The position numbers and the translations under genes are program-made. From Monoraphidium neglectum (taxonomy: Eukaryota; Chlorophyta; Chlorophyceae; Sphaeropleales; Selenastraceae), in the NCBI RefSeq assembly GCF_000611645.1, contig NW_014013428.1, positions 1 to 30,720 of the forward strand: DNA of 30,720 nt, given 5' to 3'. The notes beneath the pieces are model-generated. The model was not told the origin of the DNA and did not search any database. It saw only the letters and a list, made by a program, of their open reading frames with translations. Below, in pieces: positions 12,401-24,400 of the stretch (within the stretch, counting starts at the first letter, position 1; every line of letters starts with the position of its first letter).

Positions 12401-15400
12401 GCTCATGCAGGGGCATGCTGCACACCCTTCAGAAAGTGACACGGCAAGATGCCCTTGCAAAGTCCAACTGTCTCAAACCCCGCGTGCAACTGCCTCACCG
12501 CCTCGCTTTTGCCCCTTGCCCATGCCCAGGGTCGCTGTCGCTCGAGACTGCGCCCCTGAAGAACAGCCTGCGCAGCGAGGCCGCGTCCTGGAAGGCCCAG
12601 TTCGCCCAGAACCTGCACCGCCAGTGCTCAGAGGACCTCAAGGCCTTTGACAAGTGAGGGGGGGGGATGGGACCGGGCAGCTGGGGCCAAAGGCAGGCAC
12701 CTGGGGCCACTTACTACGCGTTGAACGCCAAAATCCGCGATGGATTTTGTTGGTCAGCGACTTCTTAGTACAGGTCGACCCCGGCCCCTGCCCGTATGAC
12801 TCCCGATTCAGCTGCATACCGTAAGCAATTCGGTCCATCAGACCCTGCGCACCCGCCCTCGCCGCCGTGACGCCCCGCCCGCCGCCCCCAACCGACGCGG
12901 TCCCCCGCCCCCGTCTGCGTCCGCGCCCGCAGCTACATCCGCGACGCCACGCTGCGGCTGTCTGGCAAGGTTGAGGACCTGGAGGACGTGAGGGCTGTCA
13001 TGTCGGGGCTGGAGGAGGTGGGCGGGGGCCTTGCTCCTGGCTGTTCTTGTGCATTGGTTTCGCACGCATGAGTTGATCGTCCACGCGCGCCGGCAATGTG
13101 CGTGTGGTTCTTTGGTTGCCCCGTGGGTTGCGAGCTTCTGGGTGCTGGGCCCCTGGGATGCTGCCAGAGCCGGGCTTTGATGACCCCATAATGCGTGCCT
13201 GGTGATGTGGAGGAGCATGGCCGGGGCGATGAGGGTGCATGTGCTGTCCATCAAAATGTGCAGGTGCGCGAAAAGGAGTCCAACATCGACGCGCTCATAT
13301 CGCCAATAGAGGACATGTACGCACTGCTGCTCAGATACGAGGTGAGTGGCCTGGGCTGCACCGCGCTGAATCAGAAACCGGGGCGCTGCCAACAACGCAT
13401 GGCGAGGCTCCGGGTCTTCTGCAGTGGACAGCGCCTGCAGTGTCTGGCACGCAGCTGTCTAATTTGGCGATCCCACACGTCCTCAAACGCCCATCGAATT
13501 GTTGTCACTCCAGACTGACTGACCCGCCGCTCATCTGCCCAAACCCCCCGCTGTTTCCCCTGCCCGCAGGTCCGCGTGCCCAAGGAGGAGACCACCCTCG
13601 TGTCAGACCTGCGGTACGGCTGGAGGAAGCTGCGCAAGATGGCCACAGACGTGTCGGACAACCTGGCGCGCCTGCAGGTTGGGAATGCCGAGGGGAAGAT
13701 GCTCGGCCTGCGTGCGTGCGCAACATAGCGGTGTCGGCAGCTGCGTCGCACCCACGGCTTGGCGGCATCAAACTTACCAGTTGCTGCACAGAGCCCTGGT
13801 GCAGTCAGCGAGTGTAGGCACGGCCGCCAACCCCATCGCCCACCCCTGCACGTAAAACCNNNNNNNNNNNNNNNNNNNNNNNNNNNNNNNNNNNNNNNNN
13901 NNNNNNNNNNNNNNNNNNNNNNNNNNNNNNNNNNNNNNNNNNNNNNNNNNNNNNNNNNNNNNNNNNNNNNNNNNNNNNNNNNNNNNNNNNNNNNNNNNNN
14001 NNNNNNNNNNNNNNNNNNNNNNNNNNNNNNNNNNNNNNNNNNNNNNNNNNNNNNNNNNNNNNNNNNNNNNNNNNNNNNNNNNNNNNNNNNNNNNNNNNNN
14101 NNNNNNNNNNNNNCCCCCCAACCCACCCAGGTCGGCTTCAAGCGCGAGCTCATCAAGGAGGTGCGCGCCTTTGTCGCGGACGCCCAGGCGTTCCGGCGCG
14201 AGTGGGACGCGGGCGGCCCCATGGTGCCGGGGCTGGACCCCATGGAGGCCATGGACCGCCTGCGCAAGTTCCAGCAGATGTTTGAGGTGAGGGGGCGCCT
14301 CTAGGCTGATGTCCGGGGCAAATGGCAAGAATTGTCTGTGGGCTTGTGAGGCATGCATGGCAGCTTGAGGCCAGGTACTCTCTTGCTGTTTTTGGGGGTG
14401 TGAGGGAGGGCGGGTGTGGGTTGGCAGGCGCATGTAGAGCGGGGCGAGAGTGAGCCAAACAGCGACAAGGCGCGGGAAGCGCGGTGTGAGCGAGCGCCGC
14501 ACTGCCCCCCACGCATCTCTGCCCCCAGGTGCGCAAGCGCAAGTGGGACAACTACAGCAGCGGCGAGGAGCTGTTCGGCCTGGCGGTGACGCGCTTCCCG
14601 GAGCTGGAGCAGACCCAGAAGGAGGTGGGGCGTCGGGCCAGCTGCAGGCCGCCCCGCCTGCAGGCTCTGCTCATCTGGTTTTTAAGCCAAATTGCCCCGT
14701 GCACTTGTCTGTTTTCATGTGATGGACCTTGCATTTGGGTTTTCACAAACTGACCCCCCTGATTTGGCTTGAGCCTGGTGCCGCCGTCCTGCTGCCCGGC
14801 CCCCGCCCGGCGACCTGGCAGGTGTCCATGCTGGACCGGCTGTACACGCTGTACGTGACAGTCATCACCACCATCAAGGGCTACGGCGACTACTTCTGGG
14901 CCGACGTGGTGGAGAAGATCGACGAAATGGGGGAGCAGGTGGGTGGGGGATGGGAGGGTCGGCAGGGTGGGTGCCTGTCCTGAAGTCGCATCCACCGAGT
15001 TCTGAATTCACACACAGGATACATGCAAAAAGAACCAACCATCTGTAGAACTGGGGTGCATGCCTCCCATCAACGCTCACACTGCCTCTCCAACATTTGG
15101 TGCGCCCGTGTCCAACTGTTGCTGCAGGTGCTGCAGTACCAGGCGCAGTGCCGCAAGCTGCCCAAGGCGCTGCGCGACTGGCAGGCGTACGTTGATTGCC
15201 GCGACACTATCGACAACTTCCTGGAGCTGCTGCCCCTGTTCCAGGTGAAAGCATCCGCAGTAGGCATTGGTTTGGATGTCTAACAGGCAACTCTCCCGCA
15301 GCCGGGTGATGTCGCCTCCAGTCATCTCCCTCCCTCCTTGGTGTGTGTGCTGACATTGGCGTGGGCTGGTCACACGCAGCTGCGCTCTAGGAGGACTGGA

Positions 15401-18400
15401 GCAGCACCAACATTAACCCGTTTGCCCGCCCCCCGTTTTTGTGGCGCTCATGCACATGCAGGCGCTGGCACACCAGGCGATGCGCGAGCGGCACTGGCGG
15501 ACCGTCATGGCGATCACCGGGAAGGAGCTGTCTCTGGCGGAGGACGTGTTCAAGCTGCAGCATCTGCTGGAGTGCGGCCTGCTGGCGCACAGGTGCGCGC
15601 TTGCGCTGGGGCAGGCGGGGCAGGATGTAGGGCACACTATTTTGGCAGGCACGGGTGCACGCCTGATCACCACTCAAACAGCCATGAATGGTGAAAATGC
15701 TTCACACGACTGTTGTGCTCAGGGACGAGGTGGAGGAGGTGGCCAACAGCGCGGTCAAGGAGGAGCAGATCGAGGTCAAGCTTGCCGCCATTGAGAGCGA
15801 CTGGGCCGCATTCAACCTGGTGCGGGTGTGGCGGCGTGGGCTTCACCGCTGCGGCGTTCTCCCTTCCAGATCTGAAGCCTTGTCAACAAGTGCAACACAT
15901 GGCTCCACCGGATTGGCCTAGATCCTGTGCAGTTTGGTCTCTTGCTACATGCCCTGACGCCAACAGCACCCAAACCGCTGCCATACAAAGCACCCTTGCT
16001 CACAACCCGCCCTGCGACATGCCACCCTCCGTGCACCCTCCGCCTTTAGTCATTTGCTGACTACAAGACGCGCGGCCCCGTGGTGCTCAAGCCCAGCGAC
16101 ACGGCCGAGCTGATCGAGAAGCTGGAGGACAGCCAGATGCAGCTGGGCAGCATGGCCACCAACAGGTGGGGGCATGGAGGACCCACGGGTGGCGGCCGGA
16201 CCTAGACCCTCAACCCTAAGATCTAAGCCCTGACGCAGCTGCAGACAGTTGGGTACCCCTGGGGGAGGCGTGCAGGCTACATGTACCAACGCTGAGTTTT
16301 TGGGCTTGTGGCAGAGATGATGTATGACCCGACATGTTGCAAGCACACTTGACACTCCCAACTATGCATCGCGACTCACCCTGCGGATGGGCGCCGCAAC
16401 ATGTTGTTCATCTCCGTTTCATGACCGCAGGTACAGCGCGCCGTTCCGGGAGCAGGTGCAGTCGTGGGTGGTGAAGCTGTCCACAGTGTCTGAGATCCTG
16501 GAGCAGTGGCTCATGGTGCAGGTGGGTGGCGGCGCCTCGTATGCCCCCCAAATTGCATGCAAACGTGGCAACCTGCGCTTTGGTGGCGTAGGCGCAAACA
16601 CTTTGCTGCGAGTCCCAACCCATCCAGCGCCTTCAAGACACGACACCGGCCACATTCATGTGGCCAAGGCGAGACCGACACATGCCTGCATAACACCTTC
16701 AGTGCCCCCTGCGACTTGCTGCTTTCAACCCCATCGACCCCTGTCCCACTCGGGCCTCTGGCCTCCTTCACACTCCCGACGCGACTGTCCTCAGAACATG
16801 TGGCAGTACATGGAGGCTGTTTTCAGCGGCGGCGACATTGTCAAGCAGCTGCCCGCCGAGGCCAAGCGCTTCCAGAACATTGACAAGAACTACATCAAGG
16901 TGGGCGCTTCGAGGCTGGGGTACCCCCCTTTGTTCATGTGCGCCTTGATCCCTTGTGCTCAGCCTGTGCTTGTCAGTCCAGGCCGGGGATTGTGGCCGCA
17001 CGCTCAGGGTGTCCATCAACGGGGTCGGCAGCGACATGTTGATGTTTGCGCGTCCCTGCCTGCCGTGTCCATTGCCTGTACCACGGCCTCTTTTTGGCGT
17101 CTCCCTGTTCCCCCTCCCGCGCATGAACACTCGGCGCCCAGATCGTGACCGCCGCGATGGAGACCCAGAACGTGGTGGCCGTCTGCGCCGGCGGCGAGCT
17201 GATGAAGAACATGCTGCCCCACCTGCTGGAGCAGCTGGAGCTCTGCCAGAAGAGCCTTAGCGCGTACCTGGAGACCAAGCGCGCAGAGTTCCCCAGGTGC
17301 GGCGCAGACAGCCCAGCGGCGGGACCGGCGACATGCGCCCGTTCCGGGCCGGTTTTGTCAGGGGTTTGGATGCGTGAGAGCACACGCCCTACCGCTCTGG
17401 TTGAGCCAGTGCAGAGGAAATGATGTAATTTTGGCGGCGCCAGCGACCAACTTCCTCTACGGCCGCCAACCGCCAGGTTCTACTTTGTGTCGGACCCCAC
17501 CCTGCTGGAGATCTTGTCCCTGGGCTCCGACCCGCCGAGCGTGGTGCCGCACTTCCAATCAGGCCTGTTTGACTCCCTCTCAAACGTCACTTTTGACAAG
17601 GTGGGGTGTGTGGGGGATGGCGGGTGACATCACCGAGTGCCCCTAAGGACCCCCTGCGTTTGCGACGCCTTGCCGCCTCATATTTCTCATCAAGCGTTCT
17701 CCGTTGACCGCCGCGGCGCGCCGCTGCCCCCTCTTTCCTGCAGGCGGACAAGACCCGCATGCTGGAGATGTTCAGCCAGCAAGGGGAGAAGGTGCGGCCC
17801 CTTTGCGCCCTCGCTGCGTGCCGCTGGGCTCTCGATCCGCCGGGCACTTTCTGCCCACAGAGTCGTTCGACTTCCGCGATTGTGACCGCGGCTCCCAGCT
17901 TGCAGCACAAAAGTGCAGGGCACATTAACATGCACTGCTGCCCACCACACCTGCCCGGGTGCCTGCCAGGTGGAGTTTGTGGCCCCTGTGGACGCCAAGG
18001 GCAACATTGAGGTCTGGCTGCAGCGGCTGGTGGACGGCATGCAGAACACCGTCAAGCAGGTCATCAAGCGCGCCATGCACAACGTCTACGTGAGTGAAGA
18101 CGATGGTGGAATCACAGCTGCTGCGCGGTGCCGGCCATGCAGCTTGGATGGAAGGAAGGGATGCGTTGACTAATATGCGCGGGAAGGGGGCCTGGCGATT
18201 CAGCAAATTTCGCCCGTAGACCAGCAGCTGCACCATGCACCCTGCCAGCACATCATCACTGCTGACTACTGCGCTGCACCATTGCCTGTGCTGTGCTCCG
18301 CCGCCTTTGCACGTGGCTCCAACACCCTCTCCACACACGCACCACACACAGGAGATGAGCCTGGAGGACTTCATCTTCCACCATCCAGCCCAGGTGTCCC

Positions 18401-21400
18401 TCCTGGGCATCCAGTTCCAGTGGACAGCCGACACACAGGTGGGCAGATTTGCCCTGCTCTCGCTGTCGAGCCCATCTGAACAAACGCCGTTCTATTCCTG
18501 TGCATTGTGTCTGCTCTGCTGCCGCTGCTGCTGCACTCGTCAAATTCACCACACCTTGCACCCTGGCCAGGCCGCCCTGGCTGGTGCCAAGACGGACAAG
18601 AGTGTGATGGTCAAGAACATGAAGAAGACGGACGCCCTGCTGCGGTGGGTGACGGTGCCTCCCAGCGCTGACTGCCGCAGTCGTGCATGGCCCCCTGCTG
18701 GTTCCGCCCTCCTGCAGCATCGTACCGCTGAAACCCTGCTGCCGCGAGATTTATGTCAATGTACGCAGCGGCTGCAATCGACTCCGTCATGATTGACAAC
18801 TCACCGTTGTGCACAAAACAACTCCCCACATGGACTGCGCAGCGACATGGTGATGCTGACAGTTCGCGCCGACCTGTCGCGTATCCAGCGCACTAACCTG
18901 GAGACCTGCATCACGGTGCACATGCACCAGAAGGAGTCCACAGAGGACCTCGTGCGCCGCAAGGTGCGTACAAAAGTTTTGGGATCTCCTCCGCACTCAA
19001 TGCACAGCGGACTTATTTGGTAGTGGAGCGCTAAAGCTTTTGCAGCAATGCCCAGATTGCCTTGTTGTGCAGATCAGCCACGCAGTTCTCCTGGGGTGCA
19101 AGCATGCAGTTTGAACGTAGAATACGTAAATTAAGCCAAGTGCTTGCATGCCCTGTACGGCTAAACCCTATCCTGACTCCCCACCTTTTGTTGGTGCCAG
19201 GTGCGCGACCCTACGGACTTTGACTGGCTGAAGCAGGTGCGCGTCTACTGGCGGGAGGAGCGCGACACAGTCATCACCTCCATATGCGACGTGGACTTTG
19301 AGTACAGGTGGGCTTTTGGGAGAAGGGCAGCTGTACCTTGGTTAATGCAGAGCACATACATGAAGTCGTCTTGATGCTCACCACCTAGTTCTTACCCTTG
19401 ACGCGTTCCCACAACTCAGCATCACCCATGTACGCATACTTTATGCCGACACCTGCCTGGAACCTCATTCCCTCCACTATCTTAACGACCGTTCTCTGCG
19501 CGTCCCTCGGTGTCTCACCTCTTGCGTCTCATCCACTCCACTTGCTCTTGCCTCTGCGTGCTCCCCATCGCCTTGCATCACGGACCGCCACACCTCCCGC
19601 ACCCGCCTCATGCAGCTACGAGTACCTGGGTGTGAAGGAGCGCCTGGTGATCACGCCCCTCACAGACATCTGCTACGTCACGCTCAGCCAGGTGCGCCGC
19701 TGGGAGGGCTGGCGCACACGCATTGCAGCGTGCACCATCACTGGGACACAGCAAATTGACGACCCGGGGGCGGGCCGCCCCTGAATCTTCCAAGGCTTGC
19801 AGAGAGGGGGGGAACGGATGGGGCATGCCCCAGGTTGGCTTTTGGCGCACTGCTTCTGAGGTGGATGTTGTATTGTTTGCCCCTGCCCCCAGGCCCTGGG
19901 CATGTTCCTGGGCGGCGCGCCCGCCGGCCCCGCGGGCACGGGCAAGACCGAGACCACCAAGGACCTGGGCAACACCCTGGGCAAGTACGTGGTGGTGTTC
20001 AACTGCAGCGACCAGGTGAGCTGGTTGGAACAGCTGCGATTGCATCGGCTTCATCATGGCAGTCTTCGCAGGCCGTTTGTTCTGGATCTTGCTCAGCAAC
20101 TGAAGCTCCGCTGCCGACCACCAGCAGTCTGCCCCCAGCAATGGAGCCACGATCGAAGAAACCGCCGAAAACCACCCAAACCGTCAGATGGACTACAAGG
20201 GCATGGGCAAGATCTACAAGGGCCTCGCCCAGAGCGGCCTGTGGGGCTGCTTTGACGAGTTCAACCGCATCAACCTCGACGTGCTCAGTGTGTGCGCCCA
20301 GCAGGTGCGGCCAGAGGGCGATCGGTTCTGAACTGCTGTATGCTCACGGGATTACTGAGTGCGATTGCGTGCACAGTTGGGGGAAGATTGCTGCAGGCCG
20401 AGGCCGCTTGGTCTGCGCTTGTAGTTTGCGGCAGAAGAAATTTTGACTTAAAGCTCAGGCTCGGCCTGAGGCGGCCCAATAAGCGCCAGCCAAGGGCCGC
20501 TCGCCAGGCAGTGCTCGCCCCTCACTTGCCTCCCCAGCTCCTCTCGTCCCGCATCCCCCGTCCTTTCATGGCGCCCCCCGTCAGATCTACTGCATCCTGT
20601 CGGCCATCCGCGAGCGCAAAAAGTCTTTCGTGTTCACCGACGGCAGCACCGTCAGCCTCGACTCGCGCGTCGGCTTCTTCATCACCATGAACCCCGGGTG
20701 GGTGCGCCTTAACCCCCCCTTGGGAATGCCTGGGACGACACCCGTGCGCCAGCCGAGGTCACTCTGCTCCTGACCTCCTGCGACCTCCCACCCTGCGCTC
20801 TTGCGCCACGCCAGCTTTGCTCATGCACATGTTGTTGTCCATGATGGGTCCCTCTTGATCCCCCTGCTCACGCCATTCATGCGCGTATGCATCTCAAAGG
20901 TATGCGGGCCGCCAGGAGCTGCCTGAGAACCTCAAGGCCCTGTTCCGCGGCGTCACCATGATGGTGCCCAACAGGCAGATCATTATCAAGGTGCGGCGGG
21001 CGCCGTGCCAGCCCAGCCCAGGCCGGACTGGGCCAGGGCCGCCGGCACCAAGTGACCAGGGCCGAGGAACAGCCGCTGGGCTGCTGCCCTCGCGGTTTTT
21101 GGTAGTTTGGGGTAGTAGGGCAGCAGCAACAGCTCTTGGCACCGTCCGCTTCCTCTCCCATGCTCCCTCTGTCCAGCGTTAGTATCAAAGGTTGGGTTTG
21201 TGACCTCCGCACGGCAGGTCAAGCTGGCGGCCTGCGGCTACCAGGAGAACGACGCCCTGAGCAAGAAGTTCCATGTGCTGTACGGCCTGTGCGAGCAGCA
21301 GCTGTCAAAGCAGCCGCACTATGACTTTGGGCTGCGTAACATCCTGTCGGTGAGAGCGCAATTGGCTGCATGCGTGCATGCAAGCACAATATTTTTTCTT

Positions 21401-24400
21401 GGGGGGGGGCAAGGGGATGGTGGGAGCTGAATGGACTGCCAATAGACTATCAAGGTCGCTTGTAGCCTTCCGCATGTAGTTTTGTCCAGACAGCATGACA
21501 GATTAGTGGGTTTGCCTGCCAAACAGGAGGTAGAGCTGATGGCCGGCACGTGCAATTTTCCCTGACACACAGGTGCTCCGCACGGCGGGCGCGTCGAAGC
21601 GCGCCAACCCCGACCGCAGCGAGGTGCGTGTGTTTCTGGACAGGGAAGGACTGTGGACTGCGACATACGGACTGTGGCCTTCACAGCACCCCTCTGCGCA
21701 GCTGCCTGCCACCGCATGATGCAGCGCGGCCAGAAGCAGCAGGGCCTGCTGAGCACACGGCACCCATTTCGAGGGGTCAGCCGTGCAGCAGGCGCCCATG
21801 TTCCACCTCAACCCACGCACCCACCCACGTACACCGTGCGGCCCCAACTCCCGGCCCCGCCCTCCAGGTGTACCTGATGATGCGCACGCTGCGCGACATG
21901 AACATGAGCAAGTACGTGGCGGAGGACGTGCCCCTCTTCATGAGCCTCATAGACGACCTCTTCCCGGGTGCGGGGGGGGGGGGGCTCAGGGGCCTGCAGA
22001 GCCGCACACCTTCTAGTGTCAGGGCACAGAGTTTTGTTGTTCAAAAAAGGGGGGCATTCAGCTGGCCCAAAGTGTGGTGTAGTGGGGGACGTATGCATTT
22101 TGAAGGCTGTGCCCTGCACGCCCGTGACCGCTTTAGGGCCAAGGGTCTTGTGACAGCCAATGCCCAAATCAAAGGCGCACTTGGGTGTGGATGGTGCTTA
22201 CCCGCATGGTGCTTACTTTTGGGCAGTGGCACACCTTGCCTGCATGTGCAACCTGTGAAACGTCCCGGCGCCCCCCTGCAGGCCTCAAGGCTGAGCGCGC
22301 GTCGTTCCCCGAGGTGTCCAAGGCGCTGGAGAAGGTGGCGCTGGAGAAGGGGCTGCAGCTGCACGGTCCCTGGCTGAACAAGTGCATCCAGCTGTACGAG
22401 ACGTACCTCGTGCGCCACGGCATCATGCTGGTGGGTGTTGAATGGCGGCGTCCAGGCATCAAAGAGTGGCGCAAGGGCCGGCTGGCTGGTTGACACTTGA
22501 AAAAAAGCTCAAGGGGGCCAGGGAAGGCTGGGTATTGAGCTGGGGGTGCTGGCCATGATCAGTCAATGCCAGGCTGGCAAGCGCGCAGTCAATCCAGCTG
22601 CAGACCAGGTCAGAACCCCAGAAGGCACTCATGCAATGTGAAAGTGCTCCTGCTAGCAGCATTGCTGGGTGTGTCGTCCACATGCAAACCTCTTCCCCAG
22701 GTCGGCCCCAGTGGTGGAGGCAAGAGCGCCATCATGGAGTGCCTGGCCGCGGCGCTGACAGAGCTGGGCACCAAGCACGTCATCTGGAGGATGAACCCCA
22801 AGGCCATCACGGCGCCACAGGTGCGGGGTTGATACTTGAGCCCTGGGCGCGTTGAAAACAGGATGTCGGCGGCAAAGGCATCCAACTCACACACATCAGT
22901 CAGTTCATTGATCCGAGGATCTGAATTTGTTCCCCTTCTCTCCATAAAGCGGCCGACAAGTGGTATGATTGCCCTGGCAGGCTCCCGCTCAGCCTCACTG
23001 AAGGCGTTCATGCCGTGTCCAAATCTGCACTCAGCTGTACTCATGCCGGAGTGGCTGTGACTGCTTTCACACCCCCTCACCAGATGTTTGGCCGCATGGA
23101 CCCGACTACCGGCGATTGGACGGACGGCGTGTTTGCGGTGCTCTGGCGCAGGTGCGCACAACCCTGCTTCGCAGCAGCTCGCAGCATGCGACTCCCCGTA
23201 TTCATGCCTCGACGGCAGCAAAGCCTCGTGTGAAATTCGACGCTCGATCAGCGCACGTGCGTGCTCACCAACTTCTGTAGGAGCTTGCCCTTTTAACTTC
23301 CGTCACAAGTCCTGCCATCCCTCCTTCTCTCCCCCCTCCCCCCGGGACCCTTTCTCACCCAGGGCCACCAAGAGCCGCAACCAGAACACCTGGATCGTGC
23401 TGGACGGCCCCGTGGACGCCATCTGGATTGAGAACCTCAACACAGTCCTCGACGACAACAAGGCGCGCAGGACTTGCCCCGGCTGGCTTTGCTGAGCCTG
23501 CACAACAGCCGGCCTGCACGCAGCCTGCACAATAGCAGGGCCAGCCCCATGCAACACAAACATGATCATGCGTGCGCACGTGCTTCTTACTTGCCACTAA
23601 TCCCCATCTCCTGCCTTGTCATATCCTCGTCTTGACTGGCAGGTGCTGACGCTGGCCAACGGCGACCGCATCCTGATGACGCCCGCGATGAAGGCCATGT
23701 TTGAGCCCGAGAACCTCAACAATGCGTCGCCCGCCACCGTGTCGCGCGTGGGTGGGAGGCGACCACAGCCTGGGGGCGCGGGCTGCTGGGTGGCGGCAGG
23801 GTTGGCTGATTCTGGCGTCTTGAAAGAAAATCGCCGGCCATGCACCTTGGCCTTCATGACTGCCTCGGTCCCTTGTAGCTGCGGAAAGCACGGGGTCCTC
23901 CCGCCCAACCGGCCGTCATGTCCTACCCTGTGGACCCCCATGCCCGGCCACGCAACCCTGTGCATCCCACGCTTTTCATCAAGCTCAATGCTAAGGCCCA
24001 AAACCCCTCTCGCAGGCATCATCTATGTCAGCGACAGCGAGCTCGGCTGGGAACCCATCACCAAGTCCTGGCTGGCCCGCAGGACAGACGCCACGCAGGT
24101 GCGTTAGCCTGGGAGGTTGCGTTTGCACCCCCCTTTGTGAGAATATGCAGCCAGCTTGATGCTTGCAAGGATTGACTGTGTCTTTGATCAGGACGACGGC
24201 CAGATCAAGACGACGGCCAGATCAGGACGACGGCCAGAGCTAATACTTTCTGTTTACTCAAGTGCCTTTATCTGTGCAATACCTACGTGCTGCCCGGACG
24301 TCACCAAACAATTGCAGTCGCAGCACCTGTCGGGGCTGTTTGACAAGTACGTGGGCCGCGCACTGGAGTGGCTGCGGGTCAACACCAAGCCTGTCATGTA

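Larger units (their letters stand above)
3428..14286 (+). other. ODA2: ODA2 exons 1-34: N-terminal tail (residues 1-1225)
   Basis: Exons: 3428-3466, 3539-3588, 3748-3817, 3994-4071, 4309-4473, 4723-4783, 4977-5195, 5406-5557, 5729-5812, 5967-6127, 6324-6390, 6608-6691, 6883-7012, 7157-7305, 7500-7622, 7869-7967, 8115-8294, 8519-8625, 8828-8894, 9096-9167, 9335-9463, 9816-9931, 10132-10254, 10525-10612, 10825-10944, 11236-11313, 11501-11635, 11939-11998, 12195-12312, 12530-12653, 12933-13017, 13264-13341, 13570-13677, 14131-14286. The tail carries the heavy-chain N-terminal region 1 ([13 protein letters not shown] in exon 8, SERMT-like [15 protein letters not shown] in exon 10, NIMWARQL in exon 17, LVNLDRDV in exon 18). 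It joins the other heavy chains, intermediate chains and light chains. No Kelch repeats are seen, unlike the Chlamydomonas alpha chain. The first four exons are the least certain; introns 1, 5 and 27 have alternative in-phase GT donors. Confidence 0.85.

Noticed and set aside
13678..14130. A missing exon hidden in the assembly gap
   Set aside because: The protein is continuous in phase and sequence from exon 33 to exon 34, so no exon is needed there.
13371..14267. Long minus-strand open frame across the assembly gap
   Set aside because: It is open only because N translates as X; the rest is antisense to ODA2 exons 33 and 34.
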